Positions 31,627 through 41,729 of a stretch of DNA of 64,000 bases are shown here, piece by piece. Position 1 is the stretch's first letter. Every line of letters starts with the position of its first letter. Source of the stretch: Brachionus koreanus (lineage: Eukaryota > Rotifera > Eurotatoria > Ploima > Brachionidae); assembly GCA_016987375.1 (NCBI GenBank), contig PJRA01000005.1:734327-798326 (forward strand), read 5' to 3'. The notes under the pieces were generated by a model. The model made no database searches, had not been told where the DNA came from, and worked only from the letters and a program-made list of their open reading frames with translations. The translations under genes and the position numbers were made by a program.

Positions 31627-32150
31627 AAGTTTTTTTTCTCTTTAACATTTTTTAATAAAAATTTGAGTAAAAAAAGCCTAAACAAAAAAAGGATTTATTT
31701 ATTAAAAATCAAAAAAATATAAAATTCAATATGCATTATCTTAGAAGGATTGGTGTTGCAAAAAAAAAACTAATGAAGAATTTTTAGAGCACCAAAACAA
31801 TGATCTAGTTCATTAATAATTAATTATTTCCTTTATTAATTTAAAATCAAAAACCAAAATCGATAAAAATGATTAAAAAACATTAAACTTTTATCGTTTA
31901 AAATCTTGAAAAAATTGGTTCGATTTTAGTCCTAAAATTTGTTCCCAAAAATCCAAAAAATAATAAAAATGGGTAAAAGATATTTCAATATTTTAGAAAA
32001 GATAAACAGAAAATCCATCAAATGATTGAATATTCTAAAATAATACATATTGAATTTTATATTGTTTTGATTTTTAATAAATAAATCCTTTTTTTGTTTG
32101 GGCTTTTTTTACTCAAATTTTTATTAAAAAATGTTAAAGAGAAAAAAAAA
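31627..32150. repeat. long imperfect inverted repeat (arms ~125 bp, spacer ~250 bp)
   Basis: 31627-31760 matches the complement of about 32010-32150 with scattered differences. Shared blocks include CTTTAACATTTTTTAATAAA, GGATTTATTTATTAAAAATC and AAAATTCAATATG. Probably a fold-back (long-TIR) transposon; no open frame inside. Confidence 0.7.
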
Positions 32151-32298
32151 CTTTTTAAAATTTATTTTGAGAAAAAAAATTAATTTTTAATCGTTTTTAA
32201 TATTTAAAACTTAGGCGCTTAGTAATATCTTTAAATATATATGAAAACCTAGAAAAAATATACTTCTTGCGGTAAGGCAAATAAAATTTTTTTGAGTA

Positions 32299-32887
32299 CA
32301 GTCAATCCTCCGTATAACGAGACCCTATATAACGAGAAACCCTTTATAACGAGCAACTTGGCTAGAACCGATTACGAGCTATAGAAAAATATATAAAAAT
32401 TAATTCGATATAACGAAAACTTGATATAACGAGCTTATAATGAAATACCGCTTATTATTATCGGCTTATTATCAGATGTTGAGATCATCAGTTCAGTTAA
32501 CAATACAGCACAAAATGGTGACAGTGATTCTGATGTCGAAGAAATCGAAAAACCTAAAAAACCTGTTATAAGCTCAAAAGAAGCTATCGATAAAATTAAT
32601 GATTTAAAAGATTTTTTTTTGAATAAAAACCAAGATTTCTCAAAAAAAGTTGATTTTTTGTTTAATATTGAAAATGTTGTGATTGAAAAATGTAATACCA
32701 AACAAACATCTATTAAAGATTTTGTAAAAAAACAATAATTTTGTATTTTTTTTCCTTTTTTATTTATTTTTTTACCAATAAACATTTTGAAAAAAAAAAT
32801 TTTTTTGCCCATCTTTTTCAATGCAATTTCGATATAACGAGCAACGAAATTTCCGCCCAACTTGCTCGTTACATCGAGGATTGACTG
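32299..32887 (+). mobile_element. pogo/Tigger-type element, internally deleted, with transposase C-terminus
   Basis: Ends CAGTCAATCCTCCGTATAAC and, inverted, CAGTCAATCCTCGATGTAAC, flanked by TA on both sides (32297-32298 and 32888-32889). This is the typical 'CAGTCA ... TATAACGA' terminus of pogo/Tigger DNA transposons. The interior reads DSDVEEIEKPKKPVISSKEA, then LKDFFLNK and a final KQTSIKDFVKKQ-stop (32700-32739), the usual end of Tigger transposases. The DNA-binding and DDE parts are deleted. The minus-strand open frame across it is a shadow. Confidence 0.85.
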
Positions 32888-33131
32888 TAGAGATTTTTTG
32901 AATACAGTGGTAGCTGTTTTTTGGCTTTTTGATTTGAACCATCTCTCAAAAGTCTTCATATCTGTATATATTCTTGAAGGGAAAATAATTTTGTAAAACA
33001 GTACGTATTTTTTAGGGCATCTTAAGTGAAATTAAGCTTTAATTTTAACAAAAATATGCATTTTTTTCTCGATTTTTCCAATTTTTTTATTTCAAAATTT
33101 GAAAAAGTTAAAAAAAACAGCCAATACTTCT

Positions 33132-33358
33132 TCAAAATCTATCAGACTTTAAGACCCTCTAGTCAAATAAACTTTGCTTGTGTCTTTTTTTAAATGTTAA
33201 ATTTAAAAATTTACTTTTTCATGAATGCGTTCAATTTCCTCATCACTCAAATGCACTTTTTGCTTGCCATCTATTTTAAATTCATCCAATTTTTTTATCA
33301 ATTTTAACGTAGAGTTATACTGCGGTTTTTCTAAATTGAATTCGTTTCTGGCACTCAT
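33132..33358 (-). CDS. small two-exon hypothetical protein, 56 aa
   Basis: Exon 1 33358-33215 (48 codons), 56-bp intron with GT/AG ends, exon 2 33158-33132 ending in TGA. Product: MSARNEFNLEKPQYNSTLKL..., with a charged helix (KVHLSDEEIERIHEK) and a short basic end RVLKSDRF. No name can be given. Support: the intron is of the usual size for this genome, the phase is kept, and AATTCTCAG lies 4 bases before the ATG as an acceptor-like site. It starts 337 bp downstream of the AP-2 mu stop on the same strand, so a shared polycistronic transcript is conceivable. Confidence 0.5.
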
Positions 33359-33694
33359 TTGTCTGAGAATTTTAAATTCTATTTTTTTCTTTCAATTCAA
33401 ATATCGACTGTTTAACAAGTCCAAAATTAAAGTAGGCAACAAAAAAATTGAATTAACTAGAAAATATTTTATTTTACTACATTTAAAATTCGGTTGCTAA
33501 GGGACATTTAAAAATAATTCAAATCTAAATTTGTATTAATGTACTTTTTTTTTTTTTTTGATTTTATTAAATTTATAAAAAGTCTAAATTTTACATTAAA
33601 TAATTTTTTTACTAGAATGGAAATTAATTAGAAAAAAAAAAATTAAAATAAAATAAAAAAGGTTTTCGAGTGACTAGGATTGAGTTACAGGAGG

Positions 33695-35184
33695 CTAGCA
33701 TCTGGTTTCATAAAGGCCCGATCGGCCAATGTAGCGGACCCATTTGATTGTTTCGTTGTCCGAGTAGTTAAGTTTGGGCTCAAAGACCTTCAAGTATCTG
33801 ACCTTGAAGCCAGACGGAGCAAAGGGTACCTCAAAGCTCATGGAAATAGGCGGTCTTGTCCACTTCTTTTTTTCATTAGACATTAGCTCAATTTCAGCGC
33901 TCAATTGCGACTCTTTCATTCCGCCCATTCTCTTTATTTTCCACACTATGGCGTTATCACTAGCCTTGTACTTGGCCTTGCCTTTAATGCATATCAATTG
34001 AACACCACATGTATTAGGTGGTGTTGGTATTCTAACCTCAATTTTTTGTCCGATTAAAGTTGATTTAAAATTCGATTTTACTATGACTTTGACCTCCATT
34101 TTGCCCTTGCCGGTTTCTTTTACCAAAGGAATGACTCTGAATGGCAAATTTATGTCTTTGGTAGTCCGGTACTTCATCAGTTCAAATTCGCCATCCGGCG
34201 GAATAAAGCTTATGGAATGGTCAGATTCAAATTTGCTCAGTTTGACACACTGGTGAAACTGAATGTCGTCAATGGCTATGGAACTCTTGCCACTGCCGCC
34301 GACTAAATTTCCGGCAGACTCTGTGCCTGATGCTGAGCTTTTGCCCTTGCTGTCTAAAGTGAGCTTGTCATTGATGCCGAATTTGCATTCAGGCATTCCG
34401 CTCAGATAGCTTTTCATCACAATCTTTCCGGCTACATGTGCACTCAAAACTTGTCCTTGAGGCGACATCAACAAATTGACGTACTCCAACACATCCAGAA
34501 ACAGCTCATTTCTTCTATACTTGATGCCCTCGCGTCTCCACCCAATCTGACCAGTTACTTGATTGGTAATTTGTGAAGTTTCCTCTTTAGACTGAGATTT
34601 GACTCCTTGTTGAGTTATGTAGGTCTTTAGGATGCCCACATCGGAATTTTGTGGATAGCCAAAGTCTAGAATTTCTAGAGAAAATTTTAAAATTTTATTA
34701 AATTAAAAATTTTAAAAATATTTTTTTTTACCATCAAGTAGCTCATAAATGAGGACAAAATTGTTTTTTATATTTTCCTCGCTTATTTTGCCAAAGTACG
34801 ACTGCATTACTTCAACAGCTTTGTTCAAGAATTCAAAGCACATGGCTGCATTAATGTTCTCTTTGGTCACCACTGCTATCCAAATGTTTGATCTCAATTT
34901 CATGAAAATAAGAAAAAAAAACTTTTTAGTAAAAATTTTTATTTTACTTTTTGATATAGAAAAAGCTGGTTCGGGCAATGTTGACAACCGGGAATCTGAC
35001 CTGTTGTCTTGCATGGATGACATTGACTCGGAAAGCATCGACTGCATTTCGGCTTTGGAATTAAAAGATAGTTAAAGAACATAGTTAAAGCATTGGTAGA
35101 AACTGTTTACCCTATGTCGTCGCGGTATATTCGCGAAATTAGAACCTCGCCTTTGTGGTTGTACATGAAAACACCTCCGATCAT
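33695..35184 (-). CDS. AP2M1: AP-2 complex subunit mu (clathrin adaptor medium chain), 439 aa
   Basis: Four exons on the minus strand: 35184-35111, 35052-34948, 34892-34732 and 34674-33695. Introns are 58, 55 and 57 bp. The joined protein is 439 aa (human 435). N-terminal longin domain: [54 protein letters not shown]. Linker with [12 protein letters not shown], whose Thr154 corresponds to the AAK1-phosphorylated threonine of mammalian mu2. C-terminal mu-homology domain that binds YxxPhi cargo signals and PIP2 ([54 protein letters not shown], final [15 protein letters not shown]). It works in clathrin-mediated endocytosis at the plasma membrane. A Ser/Gly-rich insertion (residues ~222-240) replaces the shorter mammalian loop. 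Exon 2 is in a different frame from the open stretch that overlaps it. Confidence 0.97.
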
Positions 35185-35950
35185 TCTTGGTCTGAAACTG
35201 AGCGATCAATTAAAAAATTATGACTTGGAAAAAAATAAATTATGAAAGAAAATAAATGAAACTGGCAAAAATAAATTTATTTGAAACATATACGGTTTAA
35301 GATAAGACTTGGGGAGTTGATAATTTTTTTTTTGTTTAATGCAAAATGATTAATTTTCGGCTTGATTATAATTTTGTTTTGCACGGTTTCAAGTATCGGT
35401 CTAGATTGCAAAATTCATTCAGTGTTATTCTAAGTATTGGATATGATACATTTTATTTGTGTATGAATTGAAAATTATTAAGTTATTTTATTTTTAAAGT
35501 GACTCTTTGTCAAATGTACTACATCTAACTTGACAGTTTTAGTAATTTTAAAGAAAATTTTATGCAGATCTAATTCAAGAAACGATTTTAGTCAAAAATT
35601 CTGTTTTAGCATAAATCAATTTTTGAGAAGAGAAATTATGCCTGCATCTAAAAACGAACTAGTTGATTTTCAAATTTAAATTTTGTATTCTTTCAAGTTT
35701 TAGGGTTTAATTATCAGACTAATACCCTCATAGTTTTGACTTTTTTAGTTTCAATACCCAAATTTTGAATAAAATATTCCAAATAAAATGATTCTTTTTT
35801 TTTTCTTAAGAATCGACACCAAATTTATTAAAAAAATGCAAAAATTAATGTTAAATTTTTTTTTTTATTCATTTATTTATTTAATTAAAGTTTAAGTCCC
35901 ATGGACAATCTAGTTAAATATCCATTTTACAATTAAGTAAAAAATTCAGT
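35185..35950. other. no gene seen
   Basis: AT-rich 5' flank of AP-2 mu; no other coding segment recognised. Confidence 0.4.
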
Positions 35951-35956
35951 TTGTTA

Positions 35957-36333
35957 TATATGTCGTAACTAATACATTCATTGACCGGTGGGCAAGGGGT
36001 ATTAAAGTGTAATTGCTCCGGAAAATGTGAGAGAAACTTTAGTTGTAAAAAATGCAATGTTTTGTGTAATTCTAAGTGTCATAAGGGTCAAGCAAATTTA
36101 AATTGTGTTAGGAAATAATAAATTTTTTTACTTGTTAATTAACTTTTATTTTTGTACTTTTTTATTTAACATAATTTGATTTGAATTTAGCTAAAATTGT
36201 ATTTTTTTATTGAATAAACAAAATAAATATGTCAATTTTTTCGTTTAGCTAAAATTGAAAAAAAACGATTATTTACTTAAATGCAACTAATTTAACTTAA
36301 ATAAATAGTTTCACTTATTAGTTACGACATATA
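35957..36333. repeat. short inverted repeat enclosing a Cys-rich fragment
   Basis: TATATGTCGTAACTAATA at 35957-35974 is matched by its complement at 36316-36333. The repeat encloses the Cys-rich plus-strand fragment and ends inside the last codons of the minus-strand open frame 36311-36667. It may be a small transposon. Confidence 0.45.
35996..36118 (+). pseudogene. CXC-like Cys-rich tail of an integrase-type transposon
   Basis: Reads GVLKCNCSGKCERNFSCKKC, then NVLCNSKCHKGQANLNC and a stop. This is the Cys-rich tail found after the IPxIDRG and SLxEAA segments of KRBA2/SCAND-like integrases, of which the preceding part is seen at 28440-28790. Only the tail remains here. Confidence 0.55.
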
Positions 36334-36667
36334 CGTATAAATGATTAAGATTATTCAATATACAATATTCTATTAAATAGTATTTTATCCAGTCGGTTAG
36401 TGCAGAGTTGCTACATTCGAGGCACCATTCAATCAAAAGAACACTGAATGGTAAATCGTATTCTGCCCAATTTATATGACTCAGATCTTCTACTTTTGAT
36501 AACTGTTTAATAAATGAAGTATTCTCTCTATCAAATATCTTATAATCTTTTCTTAAGTATTCAAAAACGTTTTTACATAATTGGTTATTAAAAATTTGTT
36601 TGACAAAGAATATTTTATGCTTATAATAAATTTGTCTAATTGACTCCAATTTTAGTGCTTTGTTCAA
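36311..36667 (-). CDS. hypothetical protein, 118 aa, possibly transposon-derived
   Basis: An ATG-initiated frame with ordinary amino-acid composition (KIFFVKQIFNNQLCKNVFEY, DLSHINWAEYDLPFSVLLIE) but no recognised family. Upstream on the same strand, about 36865-36740, a second open segment reads GIDSDDEGSFWTQDNASKRP and ends EEMFCDKCGA-stop. Its C-x-x-C end suggests a transposon zinc finger. The overlap of the 3' end with an inverted repeat also points to mobile DNA. Confidence 0.3.
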   Translation of the reverse strand: MNKALKLESIRQIYYKHKIFFVKQIFNNQLCKNVFEYLRKDYKIFDRENTSFIKQLSKVEDLSHINWAEYDLPFSVLLIEWCLECSNSALTDWIKYYLIEYCILNNLNHLYVYVVTNK

Positions 36668-37117
36668 AGGTTTTTTTTTTATTTTTACCCCAAAAATTCA
36701 ATTTTTTCCAAATTTATATATATAATTCCAATGTCATCTTTGAGTCATTTAAGCACCACATTTATCACAAAACATTTCTTCTACTTGTTTGCATGAATCA
36801 ATTCTAGGTCTTTTAGATGCATTATCTTGAGTCCAAAATGAGCCTTCATCATCTGAATCAATGCCTAATTATTATTTATTAGAAATAATAGATAAAAAAA
36901 ATAAATTTCTATATAATTATTTATTAGAAAAGATTTATTAATGAAAATTTTAAATTTATATTAATCAAACCAAATAAAAGCAAATTATCGACTTTCAAAT
37001 TGCCTTGTACATTTCCAATTTCTCTCAAGATTTTTTCCTTACTTAAATCTAAACCTTAAAAATAAACTAATTTCTGCCTATAAATATAAAATATATTTTG
37101 ATAGAACCATACCTTAA

Positions 37118-37645
37118 TTATAAAATTTATCAAGCTTTTAGATTTTAAATTTACATATTTTAAAAAATTTGAAAAAAATTAAATTCAAAATAATTTATTA
37201 ATTGATAAAATTTTGAACATGAATAATCTAATGAAAATTAAAGTGTGTCTCGAACAATCTGATCCTAAATTGTCAAATTATAGATATCTGGGAAAGACTC
37301 TGACTTTATCAGTTTGATCCAAACTTGATATTAAGGATTTTTTTCTAACTTTAAAAAAAAATAAAAACATCAGTTAAATTTTGGTTATGATTAATCTAAA
37401 AAAAGTCTCTTTACTTCATCAAACTTTAATTTTTCATTCAAATTATCTACTGGTATAGTCAGAGTCTTTCCCATATATCTAAACTTTGACAATTTAGGAT
37501 CTGATTGTTCGGGACACACTTTAATTTTCATTAGATAATTCATGTTTAAAATTTTATCAATTAATAAATTATTTTGAATTTAATTTTTTTCAAATTTTTT
37601 AAAACATGTAAATTTTAAAACTAAATGCTAGATAAATTTTATAAT
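37118..37645. repeat. long inverted repeat, arms ~190 bp, spacer ~140 bp
   Basis: 37118-37310 matches the complement of about 37450-37645 at high identity with scattered single-base changes. Shared blocks include ATTAATTGATAAAATTTT, GAAAATTAAAGTGTGTC and GGGAAAGACTCTGACT. Each arm can be read as the same short peptide (MKIKVCLEQSDPKLSNYRYL). Likely a fold-back transposon or an inverted duplication. Confidence 0.75.
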
Positions 37646-38599
37646 TTTTCAAAAATTTGTAATAAAAAAAATTTTAAACAAATTTTTAAGTTATAAGAGA
37701 ATTTAATATTTGAAAAATTTTTATAAAAGTAGTTCGTTGTTCGGTATGATCGGTTCCTTTTCCAGTTTCGTGGTTTTACCGAAACTGATACCGAACATTT
37801 TTTCGTTGCATATGTCTGAACTGGATCAAAAAATTTTTAGTCCAAGAAATATCTTCTTTATATAATAATTTAGTGTAAATTTTAATTTTTTTTGTAGTTT
37901 AGACAAATAATATATTCATACCAAATGAGTCGAACTTGCATTCGTTTGTGAAAAATTTGCTTTCATTTTAAAAAAAATTAGCGGTATTTTTAATCAATTA
38001 GTTTTAATTAAATTTAGTGTCAAAATAAAAAAATAACCTAATTATTAAAGCTTCTTTTTTTTAATACTTATTAAAATTTGAGCCCGAACCACTCATTTTT
38101 TTCTAATAACTAGACCAAACTCGATAACATTTTGCTTATAAAGATTACCAAATTTGATCGTGTTTGACTGTTTTTGCATAAAAATCAAAATTTAGCGGAC
38201 ATTTTTATGCTTAAATTTTAGTTTAGTTGATTTATACTTTACTTTAAAAATGCCTGTGCATGAGATATTTCAATTTATTTCAATTAATATTTTTAAAGTA
38301 TTATCTTTGGAAATTTTTTTCAAATTTGTTTTCAAAAAAAAAAAATACTGAACCAAGTTTTAAATATTTTTCAAAAAAAGAGTTTCCTGAATTAATTTTT
38401 TTATAATCTAAATTTATTTTATAATTGCAACCATACTTTTTTATAATTTTTTTTCTGAAATCTCAGACGTTCAAAATGGACATTTTTTCTTCTGCTTAAC
38501 ATTTGGACATGAACGTTGATCATCAAATTGTAATTAACATTTACTTGCTTGATTTTGTTTATCTTTTGACACATACAGAGTGCATTTTTTTGATTCTTG

Positions 38600-39400
38600 C
38601 TGCAAGAGATAATTTTTTAAGGAAGCATAAAGAAAAAATTTAGCCATCATTAATTAATTTTTTTACTAGCAGTTAAAAAATTTACTAGCAGAAATAAATA
38701 GAGTTCGTTTAAAACTTTTTGATTCTGAATTGTTCCTCTTTATCAGAATTTATTAATTTAAAGATTCACACGAACCAATTTTTTTAATCAAAAAATTCAT
38801 TTCAGAAAAATCTGACGTATCAGAAATTGAAGAGGTTGAAAAGAAAAAGAAACAATTAGATTCATTATGAATCGCCTCAACTAGCAAAAGAATGGTTAGA
38901 TATCCAAAAAATTTAAAAGACAATTACATGGAGGCTGGTTTAAGGGTTGACTACCGATGCAATCTTGCCAAGAGAAAAGTCTACAGTGTTACACAGCTAC
39001 ATATTTGTTGTATCAAAGCGAGAAGACAACTGTTGATTTGTTCAAAACTGAGTCTGACCATGACCATGAATAATAGTTATAGTGATTTCATTAATGGATT
39101 AGAATCAATCAATTCAATTTGGAAAAAATATCACACTTTTCATATCAGCTATCGGACAAAAACCATCTCGCTTATCCAGAAAAGCTTTGGAATATCAGAC
39201 AAATATCGAGAAAGATAAAAACAAAAGAAAGTTTCCCAATGAAGAAACAGTTGAAATTGTTGAAACCAGATCAAAAAAGGTTAAAAGTTCTACTCAAGTT
39301 GAGGAATATTGCCCAGCTGAAACAACATAACCTGCTAAAAGCCGAAGAGGACGACCAAAAAAAATTTTTCTTTATATTTTTTTTTGGCTTTTTTTCATAG
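38600..39400 (+). pseudogene. MULE-like element relic: N-terminal zinc-binding domain and AT-hook tail
   Basis: 38620-38706 carries the same TTTACTAGCAGAAA subterminal motifs as the SWIM elements at 6.0 and 43.9 kb. Beyond it, frames 38870-39090 read, with one frame change, YRCNLAKRK, QCYTATYLLYQSEKTTVDLF and ESDHDHE, the RC...C...HxH zinc-binding start of this transposase group. Frames 39100-39380 carry the protein's far end: ETVEIVETRSKKVKSSTQVE and AKSRRGRPKK, an AT-hook. The catalytic DDE and SWIM parts between are deleted. Stops and frameshifts mark it as dead. Confidence 0.6.
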
Positions 39401-39453
39401 TTTTTACAGTAGAAGCATCGTTTGAAAAATTTTTATATCCTCATATCTTTTGA

Positions 39454-39578
39454 NNNNNNNNNNNNNNNNNNNNNNNNNNNNNNNNNNNNNNNNNNNNNNN
39501 NNNNNNNNNNNNNNNNNNNNNNNNNNNNNNNNNNNNNNNNNNNNNNNNNNNNNNNNNNNNNNNNNNNNNNNNNNNNNN
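39454..39578. other. assembly gap (125 N)
   Basis: Run of N of unknown true length, directly beyond the MULE relic. Confidence 1.
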
Positions 39579-39710
39579 ATTTAGTTATCCAGGTATATAC
39601 ATATACATTTTAGCATTTCATTTATTTCAAGTAAAATTTTTTTTTATTTCTTTTTTCCACTTCTCTTTTCTTTTTCTCATATTTTCTTCCTGATGCTAAA
39701 TTTAATTTAG

Positions 39711-40060
39711 AGTATTCGTAAGCCTCCTCGGTGGCTAACTTGCAGCATCAGGCCAGCATCCCAGCCCAAGCAACCACGGGCTCATCGATGTAAAATAAGT
39801 GATAAAAAAAATTAATTTTAGGTATAAAACCAGAAAATTTAGGTATTGGTTTTAAATTATTAAGGAGACATTATTTAATTAGTGATCGCTTAAGTAATTT
39901 AAGATGTCGAAGACTAATACCCCATTTTTTTTTGATTAACAATTTTCAAACTAATTCAAATAAAAAGTTAAATAATTTTAAATGTTTTATTGGTAAGAAT
40001 ATCAGACAAAAAAAAATTACTCCGATCAATTTTAAGCCAAATTGTAAATATTTTAATTAA
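39711..40060 (+). CDS. possible small basic protein with a 32-bp intron (weak)
   Basis: After an AATTTAG acceptor-like site, 39711-39789 reads SIRKPPRWLTCSIRPASQPK and more. Splicing a 32-bp segment (39790-39821, GT..AG) continues in phase to a TAA at 40060, adding IKPENLGIGFKLLRRHYLIS... The result is about 105 residues, strongly basic, with no start codon found because the gap lies upstream. The GC-rich first exon stands out from its surroundings. A 32-bp intron is shorter than any other in the window, and the end overlaps the stop of the minus-strand gene by 4 bp, so this may be chance or a transposon fragment. Confidence 0.25.
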
Positions 40061-40407
40061 TTATCTTTAATAACTCCAATGCCCCTTGGTTTGTAGATAG
40101 AGGGTCGTTTGTGTTTGATCTTTTGCTGGAGTAAGACTTGTTTAATCTCATCCAAGTTTTTCTCGTACTTTTCTATAAAATCCAATTGATCCTCTAGATC
40201 TTTTTTAAACTCAATAATTCTTTTATAGTTTTCTTTTTCAAGATCTCGACCAACTACCCAGCTTGGTCTCTTGTAAATTCTCTCCATTAAATCGTAGCTA
40301 ATTCCTGCTTCATTTGTGTCATCATCTAAAAATGAGGCTGTTGTCAAAAATGACAAGCTAGCTTGCCATAAAAGAATACTGGTAAGGTAAATATACACTT
40401 TGCTCAT
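40057..40407 (-). CDS. small secreted protein, possible propeptide (116 aa)
   Basis: Complete ATG-to-stop frame. Residues 1-24 form a convincing signal peptide (VYIYLTSILLWQASLSFLTT). The mature part has dibasic Lys-Arg sites at 46-47 and 62-63, and Gly-Arg at 53-54. This would release PSWVVG with a C-terminal Gly suitable for amidation if prohormone convertases act there. The remainder is a charged helix (EFKKDLEDQLDFIEKYEKNL) and a basic end. No cysteines and no membrane helix. I do not recognise a known neuropeptide; a structural secreted protein is equally possible. No neighbours suggest a role. Confidence 0.5.
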   Translation of the reverse strand: MSKVYIYLTSILLWQASLSFLTTASFLDDDTNEAGISYDLMERIYKRPSWVVGRDLEKENYKRIIEFKKDLEDQLDFIEKYEKNLDEIKQVLLQQKIKHKRPSIYKPRGIGVIKDN

Positions 40408-41004
40408 ATTAATGAAATTCTCTATCTAATAATCTAAAAATTTCTGACTTATTTATATTCTCTTACTATCATCAATTAGTAAAATTAAGAATTTCGCTGC
40501 AGAAATTCTAAAGCCTTAAAATAAATTAATTTAATTTGAAAAATTGAATTAAAAATCTAATATCTTAGAAATAAAGCCATCGGATTTTTAAAACACTTTT
40601 ATTCCATTAATTGATAATTTTTCAACTATAAGCAAATTTAATTATTCAATTTTGATGAAGACAGGTAGGTGTCTCTTAGCTAAGTCCAAAAATAGATTCA
40701 ACTAGAAATTAAACCGATTTTTTTTAATATTTCAACCATTGCTTCTAGAAAAAAAGCTCCTTTAATTAAAAGTCACGTTTATATGAAGTACCTTCAAATC
40801 ATCTGAGATTTTTAACTATCAATTTTTCAATCTTTGATAAGCCAAAATATTTTTGTGCTATCAAGACTCCACTGGGTTTTAATTGTAAACAAAAAGCTGT
40901 GACAAAAAAATATTAATTAATTTCAAGATCTAAATTAAATGAAATGTTAATAAGTTTATTAAAATTTTTATTTATTTCCAAATTTTAAATGAAAATTTAA
41001 GTCA
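40408..41004. other. no firm gene
   Basis: AT-rich. One minus-strand stretch (about 40905-40795) reads AFCLQLKPSGVLIAQKYFGL after a TTTTGTCACAG acceptor-like site and resembles a methyltransferase end-piece, but it stops within 32 codons. Confidence 0.3.
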
Positions 41005-41185
41005 AAAGATTTTTGATTTTTGTCAACTTAAAGAAAGCATTCAATTCAATCAAGAGGAAGACGTTGTTTAAAATAATGCTTGTTTATGGAATACTAAGAG
41101 AGATTTTTGCAGCCTCGCGCAAAATGTACGACAACTCCAAAACAGGAGTCCAAGTGAACGGAAAGACATCTACCGTATTTCCTTG
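41005..41185 (+). pseudogene. RTE-like LINE reverse transcriptase fragment
   Basis: Reads FVNLKKAFNSIKRKTLFKIM, then VYGILREIFAASRKMYDNSK and GVQVNGKTSTVFP. This matches the 'DFKKAFDSI.R..lf.iL..YGIP..iv..i..mYdns...V.vnG..s..F' palm segment of RTE-type reverse transcriptases, after which the frame degenerates. The key Asp of 'DFKKAFDS' is Asn here. Confidence 0.7.
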
Positions 41186-41454
41186 CTTAAGAAGACGCGC
41201 ATTAATAGTTGAAGAAGCATGTTTAGTGTATTCTGAGACATAGATCTCGACCATGTTAAAAAGAAATGATTAAAATTGCGACGCATCAGAGTCAATTATT
41301 AATGAAGCGTTAATACTCAAAAATATTGGTAAAGTGCGAAGTAATAAATTAAAAAATTTACAAAATTCGAGCACAGGTGCTGTGTTAAAAATTAAGATAC
41401 ACGAAAATAATAAATATTATAAAAATAAAAAAAAAAATTCAAGATTTAATTTAA

Positions 41455-41688
41455 CACTAGAACGCCCGAGAGGTTTTTTAGACCCCTTTTTGAAAATTTG
41501 ACTTGAATTGAATCTTGAATTTGAATGAATTTTATCACATATAATAAAATTTTATAAAATTGCTTTTATTAGCTAAAAATTTTGATTGTAAATTTTTAGA
41601 AAGAGAATAAATTTTCAAAGAAAATGTTTGATTTATCTTAATAACTTTACTTGAAATTTTAATGAAAAATAAGTCGGGCTTTCTAGTG
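41455..41688. mobile_element. piggyBac-type MITE copy B
   Basis: 234 bp with ends CACTAGAACGCCCGAG and, at the right, CGGGCTTTCTAGTG, flanked by TTAA (41451-41454, 41689-41692). It is the inverted relative of copy A at 28971. The first 40 bases (GAGAGGTTTTTTAGACCCCT) resemble the terminal region of the piggyBac relic near 62464, so that element or its relatives probably mobilised it. Confidence 0.85.
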
Positions 41689-41729
41689 TTAAAAAGGCAG
41701 GATTAAATTTTAGGAATCAATAATTATAA

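Noticed and set aside
32435..32959. 174-codon minus-strand open frame
   Set aside because: It crosses the right terminus of the pogo element and is antisense to the transposase tail; a shadow frame.
34712..35047. Unspliced 111-codon minus frame as part of AP-2 mu
   Set aside because: Its first half is the wrong frame of exon 2; splicing 34893-34947 and using the other frame gives [14 protein letters not shown], the true sequence.
34749..35075. 108-codon plus-strand frame over AP-2 mu
   Set aside because: Antisense shadow of exons 2-3 and the intron between them.
39715..39790. GC-rich island as a tRNA gene
   Set aside because: No acceptor-stem pairing or T-loop GGTTCGA-type box; no tRNA was found anywhere in the window.
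40795..40910. Methyltransferase-like LKPSGVLIAQKYFG segment on the minus strand
   Set aside because: Only 32 codons before a stop, and no flanking exon that continues the family; too little to call.
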